From NCBI RefSeq assembly GCF_004115265.2, contig NC_046285.1, positions 87,462,015 through 87,526,014 of the forward strand: a stretch of 64,000 bases of DNA, in the 5' to 3' direction. Position numbers and translations under genes: made by a program. The number at the start of each line of letters is the position of its first letter. Positions within the stretch are counted from its first letter, which is position 1. Below, one piece after another: positions 1 to 12,400 of this stretch. The notes beneath the pieces were generated by a model. The model was not told where the DNA came from. It ran no database searches and worked only from the letters and a program-made list of their open reading frames with translations. This DNA is from Rhinolophus ferrumequinum. Lineage: Eukaryota; Chordata; Mammalia; Chiroptera; Rhinolophidae.

Positions 1-2282
1 GTAATGTTTTTTAATGACTGGAGAAGATTGTAACATATATTGTTTAACCAAACCCAATTTTTAGATATTTTAAGTGATTTCTTGTGCTTTACAGCAAATT
101 TCTAGAAGTAGAATTTTTGGGTAAAAGTGTCCATACATGTTGCAGGCCAATGATACCTACTGCAAATTGCATACAGCCACAGCCCCTGTCCCCACCCCAC
201 ATTCAAACTAGACTCCACTTATACCCTTACTAGAAAGGCATACAAAAGCCTGTTTCTAGCACCTTCCATCATTGGGTATTATATTTTTCAGTATTTCCAA
301 TTTCTTTAATTATTAGAGAGAAAAAAAAACATATATACCCCAAATTTCTTAATGATTTTTTTACTTTGAATAAAATAAATATTAAGGTAATTATCTTTGT
401 CATATATTTGAAAACATTTTCCCAGTTTGTCTCTTTCCCCTGTAATTTTGTTTGACATTTTTTTGACATACAGATGTTCTAAATTATTTATGTTGTCAGT
501 CTTATCAGTCATATCCCTTATGTTTTCTTCCTTGGTTCTTTGTAATTAATTACATGGGAGTGTTTGCTCAGTGAAAATTCATCCAACACTTACGATTTGT
601 GCACTTTCCCATATGTATGTTATAGTTCAATAAAATTTACCAAAAATAGTCAAGATCTTTTCTAGCCCATATATGTGTATGTATATGTATATGTACACAC
701 AAATATACATACTTATATTCTTCTGATTCTCTTATTACTTCATTTTTTAATTCATTAGTCCATTGGAATATGTTGTTGTAAAGTGAACTACTAAACGTAT
801 TTTTCCAAATTGTCAACAAACTTTAGCAACATCATTTTTCTTTGAATATGGATTAATACCTTTCCTCCTTGAACCACATTTGCAAAATGAATAAAATGGA
901 TTGCTCTCTTGGTTTTACTCCGTGTCTAAAGGTCTATGATGCAGTAACAGAGATGTTAGAAAACAATCTATGGTGATTTAAAACTGCAAGAGGAGGAAAT
1001 ACCAAAACTAAATACACCAGCTAGGCACTTCATCTAACCAAGTCCAGACAGATTTGAATAACCAAGCTATTAATGGCAATTATGTTCATACAAGTAAAGT
1101 TCAAGATATTAAAAAAAAGATGAAAATGAAGGTAGAAAAGCTGTTTCTTCCAGACTTGTAAGTCTAGGGACGAAATTATCAGAAGCAAATCTAGCCCCAT
1201 CAGCAGCAGAGTAGTTCTTTGTGGATGAGCTGGCAGCTCGATGGTGCCTTCTCCTACCTCTGATATGGGAGATCCACTCAGCCCAGGGTTCCTGCACATC
1301 CATATATCCCTCCTCAGCTCCTAAGACTGATCTTGGAAGCACGCAGACTTTGACCTAGTTAGATACAGACTCTGGGAATTGCATTACTAATATCAGGTTC
1401 ATTGAAGTCAACTATCATTTGCCCTTGAGCTCCTCCAGGGATTAACACATTTTGAGTCAGTAAATTTGGGGATTGAAGTTTTTAATCCCAGAAACTGGAC
1501 CTAATGGGGTTTAGCATAGGAGCCAACAGGAGGTAATTCTACTGATTATTGCTGAATCACTATTCTTTCCAATGTTTCTCAAGGTCTCCTAGTTGAAGGA
1601 GCATACATTGCCCTCACCTCGCCTAGCACAAGCATTCTTGACCTTTTGCATTGTCTATCACTTGTCATGACCCCCTACTGGCTCCTAGAATAGTAACAAG
1701 ACATCCTGCAAATTCATGGAAGCACTTCTGCTCTCTTAGAAAATGGGCTTCATGAAAGTAGTATTCTTCCCTTTTGAACCAACGCCCAAGTGCTCCAGGA
1801 ATTCAGGCTACCAATATCCATGAAAGGCTCATAGAACCCTTAACATTACTGACAAGACAACCTCTATTTATTGCTAAGGGCAGGGGTCAGTAACGAATTC
1901 TACTTTGCATTCTTTCTTGGGGACAGACTGCCACTATCAACTAACATTGGTTTTCTGTCTATTTAATCTCAGGACATCTGTCAAGACTCTAGCATGCCTC
2001 GGCTATACCTCTGCTGGTGTCTCATTTTGAGTAAGAGAAATCTGAAGTGAAAAAAGGAAAACTGCCTTCTACCTCAATACCGACCATTCAAACATAGTCA
2101 TGTCACTTTGACTGTATTACACGTCAAGGAACTTATAATGAATTTATTCTAAATTAAGGCCTGATGATTTACTCCAGGAGCACAGAAAACTTTTCTGTCT
2201 TGTTCCCTAACTTGTCCCTACTATCTGTAATAGTATACATCACATATTTATTAGGAAAAAAATTATTTGATTTGGAATAGGT
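1..2282. other. Intergenic sequence, no gene recognised
   Basis: AT-rich upstream DNA. The first 180 bases resemble an old L1M 3' end (TTCTAGAAGTAGAATTTTTGG). The remainder shows only short ORFs without coding character. Confidence 0.6.
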
Positions 2283-2422
2283 ATTTTAAAATTTATTTTT
2301 TTAATAGGTAATGTATGCATATAGTACAAAATTCAAAATATATAAAAGGATATACAGTGAAAACTTAGTTTTACTCCCATGGTTTATCAGCCACGCGACT
2401 ACCCTCCTCAGAAGCAATAACT

Positions 2423-2849
2423 GGGGTGGACAGGTGGCTCAGTTGGTTAGAGCGTGAGCTCTGTGCAACAGGGTTGCCAGTTCGATTCCCACATGGGTCA
2501 GTGAGCTGCGTGCTCCACAACTATAATGAAGACAATGAGCTGCCACTGAGCTGCCGGGCGGCTGGATGGCTCAGTTGGTTGGAGTGCGTGTTCTCAACCA
2601 CAAGGTTGCCGGTTCGATTCCCACAAGGGATGGTGGGCTGTGCCCCCTGCAACGAAGATTGAACAATGGCAACTGGACTTAGAGCTGAGCTGCGCCCTCA
2701 GCTAAGGGGCGCAACTAAGACTGAAAGGACAACAACTTGACTTGGAGCTGGTGGGGCCTGGGAAAAACACAATTCCCCAATAAAGTCCTGTTCTCTTCCC
2801 CCCACAAATAAAGAATTCTTTAAAAAAAAAAAAAAAAAGAAGAAGAAGA
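2423..2849 (+). mobile_element. Ves/Rhin-type tRNA-derived SINE, dimeric, full length
   Basis: Flanked by a perfect 13-base duplication AGAAGCAATAACT (2410-2422 and 2850-2862). It has two tRNA-related units, each with an A-box (GGCTCAGTTGGTTAGAGCG near 2437 and its relative near 2567) and a B-box (GTTCGATTCC near 2481 and 2610), then a tRNA-unrelated body and an A-rich tail grading into (GAA)n. The perfect duplication implies a recent insertion. It sits inside an L1M fragment. This SINE type is characteristic of bats. Confidence 0.9.
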
Positions 2850-2902
2850 AGAAGCAATAACTACTATCAGTTTTTCCCTAAATATTTTCAGAAAAAAATA
2901 GT

Positions 2903-2966
2903 CATATGCATGTATGCACAGACACACATTCTATAATCATATGCATGTATGCACAGACACACATTT
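2903..2966 (+). repeat. 35-base tandem duplication
   Basis: CATATGCATGTATGCACAGA plus ACACACATT occurs twice head to tail with no differences over 29 bases, within the L1M fragment right after the SINE. Confidence 0.9.
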
Positions 2967-3075
2967 CTCACAAATGATATATGGTAGAGTCTTTACATCT
3001 TGCCTTCTTCAATTAATAAGATATCCTTGATATATTGTTATTTCACAAAGAGAAGTACATTAACATTTCACAAAA

Positions 3076-5750
3076 AGCTGCCTCAAGGAAAGACACTTTG
3101 GTTTTCTCACCTAGTCACTCTGAGGAGTTAGTTAAAACTATGTTTGTCTTCCAATGAGAATTTTGTAATTATACGATTTTTTTTAAAGATTGAGCTTCCA
3201 AGAAGAAGGCAATAAGAATTAATCCAGAAATTCAATCCTTTCTCGATTGAAGTGTACCCTATAATTCAAAATTCTTTCAGAATGCCCTAGATTTCAGATG
3301 GATTCAAGCAGTCCTTTCAAACATCCAAGAGTGTGCAGAACAGAGAAAGTCTCTCTCCCTCTGAAATTCTGCTTGCTAAAAGCTACATGTAGAAGGTGCC
3401 TACAAACAAAATAAAGTCAAACCAAGAAGCAGCAGAAGCAAAGGAGCTAGCTGAGTCATGACATGATCACGTGATCATATGAACCTCTGGGTTCAGCTAT
3501 GCCTGAAGCAGGGTTGAGACTAAGGTGAGGCAAATGAGGCACTCATCTATGGAGCAAAATTGAAAGGGATGCAAAAACAAACAAACAAACAAAACTCAGT
3601 AATCAAAAAGTAGCATTTTCTTTTTAAAATTTTTTCTTTGTTCTTTCCTCTTATTTAAAAAAACAGCATTTTAAATAATACTTTTCAAAATCAAAATTAA
3701 TATAAAAAACCCATGATAGAAAAAAATATCGACCTTTTAAATAAAAGCAGGGTCCTACTCTGCACTTTCATGCCTCAACTGCCTTCTTCTAATCCCAGCT
3801 CTGAGACATCCTCGTTTTGTGAGCAGACAAATTCCATAAATTCTTCTTTTTCGCCCAAGTTCATTTTAGTTCTCTCATTTCCAATCAAGTGTCCTACCTA
3901 ATACAGCACGCGACAATGCCATTACAAGCATTACATGATTTAAGGCATGCGTGGTATTTAACAAATGCGTGGTGTACACGTGAATGTCAGTTGCTCAGGT
4001 TGCTGTTATTCACTGAAATGTCACCTCCGCGTCCCTACCATCTTGAAATACCCCAAACTCCTATACACAAATGTATTGCAGAGATCTTCAAAATTGTAGA
4101 AAGCATCCTTGTCTACATGGCCCTCAGGGGTGACTCCAGTGACTGTGCTCTGAATCCAAAAGCTGCTCCCAGCCAATGACCAAGTATGACAGGGAAACAA
4201 AGACAGGCTCATTCCTCACGCAGTGACTTGGGTTTGAAGACTCCCCACTGGCCTTGTAGAAACTTTCAGAACTGCTCTGCGGTCTGAGTCTTCCTACCTG
4301 CCCTTCCTGCCTTCACTTTCTCCTTCACAGGGTTCACATCAGTAGTGTGGTCTGAGGCTCTCTCAGCTTCCTCTGCTCCCTCTCCATTTCCCCTTACAGG
4401 CATTTCCCACAAGAAATTTCTTGCACTTCGAATCCTGTCTTGATATCAGCTTCTCAAAGGACCTGAACTAAGATGCTGGTCGTAATCTGTTTTTTCTTTC
4501 CTTGTGCACATTTCTCCCCTAAATGACTCAGGGCAAGCAGCACTATCAGACTTGTCACACACACACATGCACACACGCACACACTCAGAATCAAAGGCCA
4601 AAACTCTTTGGGCATCAGGCTGGCCTTAGAGACTTGGTCGAATTACTTAAGGGGTGTCAGGCTGTGTTTGAAACAGGCTATACCGGGAACCACAAGCAAG
4701 CACTGGCAGATTATCAAGAAGCTGAATCACGAACAGCTGTTCCCCCTCCCTTCTTTTGGCCATTAATTTATTTAAATTAGTTAAGAAATAGAAAATCATT
4801 CCCAGTATTTTCTACCTTAATTTTCTGAAACAGCTATATTCCTGGCACCCCAAAATTGGAGCTTCTGGCCCATGAACCATGGTTCCCATTCCCCACTACT
4901 CATCCCCAGTTACTCAGGCACCACATGGGAACCATGTAGGCCAAACGTGTTGCCACCACTTATTCTCCTTTGGATCCATAGGTTCTCTTGGAAAACGAAA
5001 GCACGGAATTCTTATGTCTTCAGAGTTGTTTTATGATATTTACGCTGACCAGCTCCCATTTAAGAGAAGAGCTCTATCTCAGCAGTGAACCAGACTGCTG
5101 CCTGTCTAGCCCCCAAGCGTGTACCAGAATCCAGAACTTTGTACCACCTTCCCCACCAGTGGGTCACCAGGAGTTCTTTAAGACATAACCCACCCCTAAG
5201 AAATAGCCACTGTTCCTCATCTACACAAGGAGAGTTTGCATTTCACCACGTGCAAGGTCTGTGCCATGCCAGAAATCTCACCCGTAAACCAAGAAGCCTC
5301 CTTCTAAACCTGGAGCAGGTATGGGGGACTGTATTTAGTGATTTTGTGATGCCTTTGTTTCAAGGTCATGAATAATATCATAGCAATTTCAATAATGGTT
5401 CATTTTCCTAGGTATTAGAAATCTCCCTCCCACAGCCATCAACACTACTGTGTTAGAAACTGACAAGTTATTGCTTCTGGAGAAATTCCAGATGGCTGGC
5501 AGTCAGGGCATAAAGAAAAAAAAATCTATTTTTATAATCTTTACAGCTACTAAAGTTAGAGCCATACAGTTGCATTACCCATTCAACAAACAAAATGTAA
5601 AATAAAATAGACTACTGTGTTGTTCCTATTGGAATTTCAGATGGCCTTACTAGAACCAAATCCAAGTTCACAATTCACCAAATTTGGGAAGATAACTTGT
5701 AATGAACTATAGAAATGATCCCTGAAAAAGTATAGTCTTGGGAAGATACT
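3076..5750. other. Intergenic sequence, nothing recognised
   Basis: No repeat family or gene could be named here apart from short simple repeats (AAAC near 3577, CA near 4556). Short ORFs at 3889-4179 and 5085-5375 have no domain, start context or splice partner. Confidence 0.6.
4556..4585 (+). repeat. (CA)n microsatellite, interrupted
   Basis: CA repeat broken by ATG and ACG units in the upstream intergenic region. A small (AAAAT)n lies at 8465-8488. Confidence 0.9.
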
Positions 5751-6118
5751 TGTTTTAGTCTATTCCAGCTGCTATAACAAAATAGCATAGACTGGAGTGG
5801 GGAGGCTTGAATAACAAACATTTCTCACACTTCTGGAGACTGGGAAGTCCAAGATCAAGGCACTGGCAGATTCAGCGTCTGGTGAGGGCCTGCTTTCTAC
5901 TTCATAAAGGGCCTTCTCACTGTGTCCTCACATGGAGGAAGGAGCTAAGGAGCTCTCTGGGGCCTCTTTTATAAGGGCATTAATTCCATTCATAAGGTTC
6001 AACCTCCATGACCTAATCACCTCCCAAAAGCCCCACCTCCAAATACCATCACATTGGGGGGTTAGGATTCTAGCATTTGAATTTTGGGAGGGAAACAAAC
6101 CTTTAATCTCTAGCAACA
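5751..6118 (-). mobile_element. Solo MaLR LTR (MST/MLT1-type) fossil
   Basis: The minus strand starts TGTTGCTAGAGATTAAAGGT and follows the familiar MaLR LTR order (GGTGGGGC, TTATAAAAGAGGCC, CATGTGAGGACACAGTGAG) to its end near 5751. No internal region is attached. Old, shared across placental mammals. Confidence 0.8.
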
Positions 6119-7976
6119 CTATTCTTCAGTCTCTAGGTGTGTCTCCTGCTAACACTTTTACAATGATGTAACCACGCAGTCATGCCACCTGGACCTCCCT
6201 CCTTCACATCTCTGAGTCCTGCCAATGATGATATCCATTCCTCCATCAAGAACATGGTGTTTCAATATAACTATGGAGTGTATCATTCAGATCTCACAAT
6301 ACTTTCTTCCAGAAGGCTGTCCAAGATTAATAATTCACTGGCTGGCCCAGCCATCCTATATTCACTTTCTAGCAAGCTGAGACAAGGCAAAATTTTTCTA
6401 TAGATCAGCATAGAACTGCCAAAAACAGAGACTCTTTGGCACTTCAGGTGGAACTTGTCAATCCTAATAAATCAAATGCAAAATCATGTACATTATATGT
6501 ACTCATTTTTTTCTAGTGAGAGGATCCATTAACTGTAACCAAATTCTCCATGTGATTGATGACCAAAAAATCTAAGAACCATGTAACAGATGCGGTAGGT
6601 GCCGGGTCCATAGTAACTCACCATTTACTGTTCCCATATTTTCTACACGTAAGAACCAAGGACTGGCTGACTGCCTGAGGACTTTCTCCAACTGCAGGGG
6701 TGTGCTGGACTCCTAAAGAGGGGGATTGCTGGGCAGTTAATATCCCCAGGAACAACCTTCAGCCATCAACAGGTGGGAGTTGGTGAATGAATACTCTAGC
6801 TCCTCACTGCTGAGATGGGACAACTCCAAGACTTACTCTACATAATCTTCCATGTTCTCCCATTGGGATTGACTCATTATCCACAGAATCAATCTGCTCA
6901 TCAACGTACCTTCTATTGACTTTCTTCCATGGTTGTCTCACCTCCGCATTTCCCTACTTGTGCTTCCTGGGATCACCTTCTAAACAAAAACGTGCACTCA
7001 AATCTGTACCTCAGGGTCAGCCCAAGTCAAACCACTACCCTTTTGGTTCCTCTATAGATCATCAACTCTAGCTATCACTTAGGTCATCTATACTCTAACC
7101 AACCGATACTACAATCAGAATACCCGCTAATGGGCCCAATTCTATATCCATCTTTGGAAAACTACCTGCTTTCACTGATCCTGCAATGGTTATGTTAAAC
7201 CCTACTTTGTATTCAACCTCACTATACTCCATCCACACTAGAGAAAATACATTTCTCTTCCTAGTATTTTAGGCTTCTGTGCTCAGCATCACTCCTTAAA
7301 AATTCTCAGCAGCCCTTTGGGGACTGAAGGTAAAAATAAGAGGAGTGAAAAAAGAGTTGACCTAGGTTATCAGGAGGCTAAACGGTTATATCCTCATTCT
7401 GTTGAAGATTACACCCTACTTTGGTTTATGTATTTTTTGACTTGAACTGAGACCCTTCCTTCTTACTGCCTTACACGGCTCTCATCCTTCTTAAGAGATT
7501 AATTAAGAGGTCGGCCCCTGGAATCTGCAGGCATATCTTTTGGCAGATGGCGTTTTGCAGTTCTGCAGACCAAACCTAATTATCCATTTTGAGCTGTCAT
7601 CTGAGTTTCTATTTGAGTTGCCAGTGTTTGTCCATTTGATTCTTCTCCTGCCCATTAAGCAATTTTAATGCATGAAAGAGCATCTACACGAAAGGAATGT
7701 CAGGAAGCCAGCAGCCATTTGTTGAAAGCCATATGGGATATACTGGGATTACTCACCAGAAGTTCATTTCTTTCTTCAATGAAGCAAGTAGTATAGTATT
7801 GGAATAAAGAACTCAAAAAAGATATGGCCTAACACATCCACAGGACACAGTATGGAAAATTACTATCATGTTAACAGAGTCCAACTATGCACTCAGTGAA
7901 TTTCTACTTGGTAAAGACAGAGTATACTTAATCTCTGTTGGAATTACACAAAAACTAAAATACTACAAATTGGAGC
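6119..7976. other. Intergenic sequence, nothing recognised
   Basis: Unassigned sequence between a MaLR LTR and a MITE. Some phrases near 6560-7250 read like decayed LTR or L1 sequence, but I cannot name a family. Confidence 0.5.
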
Positions 7977-7978
7977 TA

Positions 7979-8245
7979 CCGTGTTTCCCCGAAAATAAGA
8001 CCTAGCTAGACAATCAGCTCTAATGCGTCCTTTGGAGCAAAAGTTAATATAAGACCCAGACTTTTGTATTGTATTGTATTGTATTGTATTGTATTGTATT
8101 GTATTGTATTGTATTATGTAAGACCCGGTCTAATTGTAAGACCCGGTCTTATAATAAAATAAGACCGGGTCTTATATTAATTTTTGCCCCAAAAGACACA
8201 TTAGAGCTGATTGTCCGGCTAGGTTTTATTTTCAGGGAATCATGG
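7979..8245. mobile_element. Palindromic TA-flanked MITE (family A) with (GTATT)10 at its centre
   Basis: It begins CCGTGTTTCCCCGAAAATAA and ends with the diverged reverse complement, with TA on both sides. The two arms of about 85-100 bases are inverted copies of each other (both contain the CTAATGCG..TTTGGAGCAAAA motif or its complement). The centre is a 50-base perfect (GTATT)10 microsatellite. TA duplication and the palindrome point to a Tc1/mariner-type MITE; no transposase is present. Confidence 0.85.
8066..8115 (+). repeat. (GTATT)10 microsatellite
   Basis: Ten perfect copies of GTATT, sitting exactly at the centre of the palindromic MITE at 7979-8245. Confidence 0.97.
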
Positions 8246-9049
8246 TACCTAAATACATTTTAAAGCAAATACATATTAAACATGTTTAACTGTTGTTTCC
8301 TCAGTTTTCTTATGTAACTTCAAAGGGACAACTGTGACCCCCACCCAGAATCTCTCACCAAACCGAAGTTTATCTGACTCACTGATACAACAGAAATTAA
8401 TCTCCTTTCCGTGACACTCACTATATTCCTTCCTTGCTTAGCAATAACGGCAGCAGGGAATTAGAAAAATAAAATAAAATAAAATAAACACAGCCACAGT
8501 TTATTTTTATATGCAAAAAATGTTTATATAAAAGAGAAATCATAAAACTCAGCAGTGACCACAATGCTTTTTAATGAAAGGGGACTTCTTAAATCTTTTG
8601 AGTGCTTTTGAATCAGGAATGCATATCTGACTTTTAAACCTATAAAAGTAGGGACAGGTAAGATCACCTTGACAGGCACGCCCATCTATCTACACAATAG
8701 GAAAGTTCCTCTTCTATCAGAAATTTAAAAATTCCCTAGTCCTGTGGAGCTTGAATTGGGAGTTGGGATATGTTCTCACTACTAGCAATCTGGAATTACA
8801 AATATCTACTATCCCCATGAATGGCTATCCAGCCAGGGAGTCACTTGGTAGTCCAAAGAACACCCTTTCCTTGCCCACTCCCACTTCCCCTGGCCCCTCC
8901 CCTCCTTCACCTTCCTTCTCTCCGCACTACTGCTTAGCAGAACGCATGGTTGATAAAGGTTCTGCTCCCTGACTACAGTGTGTATGCTGGTGGGGGTGGA
9001 GGGTGTCTCTTTGCAACACCAAGCAATTTTCTGACAACAGCTGGGTGTC

Positions 9050-10005
9050 CTACAAGTGAACTCAGTTCCAACACTGCCAAATCAAAGATTGCATCAGATT
9101 CTATAAATTAAGGCCTCAGTCCTACAAGATGCTCCCCCATCACCACCACCCCCATTTCAGAGGCCAGTCACAAGACCAGGTTATCTGTCACCTGTGCTTG
9201 TGCTTCTGACTAACTGGCTATAGATTGGAGGTTCCAACGACCCTCTCCTGAGGTGTGTTTAATTTGCTACAGCGGACTTCAGAAGCCAGTTGCAAGTCCA
9301 GGTTGTTACCTGTACTTCTGTTACCTGTGCTTCCGACCAACTGGCTATAAATCAGATGTTCCCACAACCACCTCCTTGAGTTTGATTAATTTGCTAGAGT
9401 GGCTCACAGAACTCAGGAAACCCATCTACTGATTAGATTACGAGTTTATTACAAAGAATATTAAAAGATCTGAATCAATGGTCAGATAAAGAGATACACA
9501 AAGTCCCAAACAAAGGAGCTTCTGTCCTGGTGGGGTTTGGGGCCTAGCACGGTGGCACATGGAAGAGTTCTGGTTCACCAACCCTGAAGCTCTCTGAATC
9601 CCCTTCTTTTGGATTTTTATGAAGGCTTTATCACATAGGCATGAATGATTAAATCAATGGTCATCAGTGACTGATTTAACCTCCAGCCCCACTCCCTTTC
9701 CTGGAAATCAGTAAGTGGGACTGAAAGGTCCACCTCTCTATGCATGGCTGGTTCTCCTGGCAACCAGCCCTCATCTTTAGGGGATTTCCAAAAGTCACCT
9801 CATTAACATAAGCCCAGTGATGGTGGAAAGAAGCTTGTTATGAATAATAAGATACCCGTTTCCTAGTTAGAGCTCTGGAGCTTTTCAGAAACGGAGGACA
9901 AGAGACCAAATATCATAACAAAAGATGCTCCCAGTGCTCTCATCACTCAGGAGATTCAGGGAGTTTTGGGAGCTGTGAGGCCAGCACTGTGGATGAAGAC
10001 CAAAT
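9050..10005 (-). mobile_element. Probable ERVL-related LTR fossil (MLT2-like), minus strand
   Basis: Long repeat-like block with phrases typical of an antisense ERVL LTR (GAGTTTATTACAAAGAATAT, ATTAAATCAATGGTCATCAG, TCTCCTGGCAACCAGCCC). Its left part is tandemly duplicated with a period of about 122 bases. Family name is from memory and uncertain; ancient and decayed. Confidence 0.5.
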
Positions 10006-10035
10006 ACATACATGAAAAATAAGAACAACCAAAAA

Positions 10036-10255
10036 CCAGGAGTGCCAAAAAAATGTATGCACATTTTAAGAGATGTTATCTGTAATATGTATTACTTTCC
10101 GAAGTTGAGTTGAATTACAGTAGCAATGTGTAGTATGACGTTTGCTCAAAAGATGTTTTTGGGAGTGATCGATTTTACTTCCCACAAGTATTACTATTTT
10201 AATACAGTTTTTTCTTTTCTTAAAATGTATATACATTTTTTTTTGGCACCTTCTG
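10036..10255. mobile_element. Mariner-type MITE, related to the copy at 46197
   Basis: It shares the ends AGTGCCAAAAAAATGTAT and TACATTTTTTTTTGGCACC and the inner stretch TTTTAATACAG with the 46197 copy. TA follows the right end; the left flank is degraded. It is longer internally (220 bases) than the other copy. Confidence 0.75.
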
Positions 10256-10257
10256 TA

Positions 10258-12009
10258 TATATATATCTTATAAATCACAGTATCACAGCTGACTCTTCCC
10301 AAACCATCAATAAAGTCCCCAAAGCTGCCTGGAATCTGGGGTCTCAGGTTTACTTCTTGATGATTCATCATTCCAGCCACTCAGTCTTTCAGCTCTAACT
10401 AGGGTCCTTCACTCCAACTTTACACTGCATCCCCATCGGCCAGGATTCATGCTAGATCCGCTTCCCTACCTGAAAGGCCTGCCAACTCTCTGTCACTTCT
10501 TTAAAAGCAAATGTCCCTCCTCCCTAAAACTACAAACAATACTAGTTCCACACCATAATATATGCGACTTGCCCTTAAACGTTCTATGCTCCATTGTTCC
10601 TGGGAAGAGAATAAGGTTTGGCCTAGAAGTCTTGGCTCCCAGTTCTATGTCTGAGTGAGAGAAGTTGCTTTACTGAAGTGCTGAGTTGGCCTTAAGAATG
10701 CAAATCTCCAAAGAGACATTTTCATGAATGACACTTCATCATTGTCTATCAGAAACACTATAGTCTAAATGGGTGTTTATGGGGGGAAAGTAATCACATT
10801 TCCAGCATGGCTGCAATGAGATTTACAACCAATATAAAAAGCAAGCTAATTCCTCAAAGGAGTGTAATCTAGGTTCCAAAATCTGGATCTCTCGCCAGGT
10901 CGTCTTTGTTTCTGGCATATCCACTTGGATGTCCCTCAGGTGCCAAAAACCTAACATTTACACTGCACTAAACCTGCTTGTCAGCTATTCCCTATTTAGT
11001 TAGCAGCACCCTTATCCACTGATTGCCCAAACCTAGAAACCCGAGATGGCTTTGATTGTTTCCTGTTCCTCACTGTCTATGACCGGCAGGGCTAAAATCC
11101 CGCTAGTTCTTTCTCTGAAATATCTCCCACACCTCTCTTACCACCACAACTTGAGTTCAGACCCCACCAGCTTTTACTATAACTATGACAATAATTTCTT
11201 CAATGATCTTCTTCCTTTTGTTTCTTCCTATTCTCTTGGTACTGCCTCTAGAGGCATTTTCTTTTCCACAACACAGATAGGATTATGATAGGTCCTCTTT
11301 AAAACAAAAAACAAAAAAGGCAACAACAGTAACACACATACACAAAACCCCTTTGGTTGTTCTTTCTGCTAAATCAAAAGGACTGACTTCTAAAAAGAGG
11401 GATTCTTGCCCACGCTGTGTTATACTCGAACAACCGGTCAGTACATCTAAGGCTTTTGCTGGCAGCAACTCTCCAGGATTCTTAGACATGAGCCATTCAA
11501 TAAGGTCAAGAAATAGAGAAGTCAAATGCATCTAGTCTCTCAGTCTTTCTCAGGTGCCTTAGAAAAATCTACAGTGAGCCTCTCCCGACCATTCAAATTA
11601 ACATGCAAAGATGACTAGAAGCCAAAGAGCCAAAGGGAAATATACAAACAGAAGTCCACTTTTAGAGCTCAAGTGGGGACTCCTGCTATAGAAATAACCC
11701 ATTGGCTTCCCTGTCTAATCTCAGATTTCCAAAGACCAGATATAAATTTCGTATTAAATTACATTAGCTCACCTTCATCAGTTTTTCTGAGATCTTCCTT
11801 TCCCACCATTTTCCTAATTTGTTTTTAATTTGTTTTAAAACAAATTAAATTTGAATGAAGTTATTAAGACATTCTGTACATTTTCCCATTCAAATATGTT
11901 AGAATAGTAATTTAGAATACCAACCATTTTCTTCCTGATTCTAAGTCCAAGTCAAAGCTGAGGATTTGGGCTCAAATTCTATAAGAACACTTTTCCTAAA
12001 ATCTAAATG
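10258..12009. other. Intergenic sequence, nothing recognised
   Basis: No supported gene; possible continuation of decayed LTR-derived sequence up to about 11.5 kb, not assignable by eye. Confidence 0.5.
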
Positions 12010-12400
12010 AACTCAGTCGACAAATATGTTTTGAGGCCATAGTTAGCACCACATACAACACTAGATGCTGGGACTACAATGGTAAGGAAAAACAGACATG
12101 TTCCCTGCCCTCACGGAGCCTACAACTGGGTGAGTGGGATAGGCACTCAAATATTTAACACAGAAAATATAAAATTTCAACTGTGGCAAGTGCTCTGAAG
12201 GGGAGATGCCTGGTACTAGTATTGAGAAACTTAATCAGGGTTCTCTTAGGAAGGGACACTTGATTTGAAATGGGAAGGATAACTAGGAGATACCCACTTG
12301 AGAAGGTCAAATATTACAGGCAGAAGGGAGAGACAGCATCTACAAAGTGGCCGTAGGCATGGGTGGGTAGGGAGTATGGGATGAGCTTAGAGAGGTATGT
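12010..12400 (-). mobile_element. L2 fragment, minus strand
   Basis: GATGCTGGGACTACAATGGT, TGTTCCCTGCCCTCACGGAG and the following GCTCTGAAGGGGAGATG stretch are the reverse complement of the L2 3' end region. Confidence 0.7.

Larger units (their letters stand above)
2283..3075. mobile_element. L1M 3' region fragment, split by a SINE
   Basis: The flanks of the SINE (AGGTAATGTATGCATATAGT, ATACAGTGAAAACTTAGTTT on the left; TACATCTTGCCTTCTTCAAT, ATATCCTTGATAT on the right) match the old L1M 3'UTR sequence common in mammals. A short 35-base tandem duplication lies within it at 2903-2966. Confidence 0.55.

Noticed and set aside
2434-2500. tRNA gene
   Set aside because: A- and B-box motifs are present but no cloverleaf can be drawn and the sequence recurs as SINE copies with target duplications.
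8069-8263. Open frame beginning with a Tyr-Cys-Ile-Val-Leu repeat
   Set aside because: Translation of the (GTATT)10 microsatellite within a MITE.
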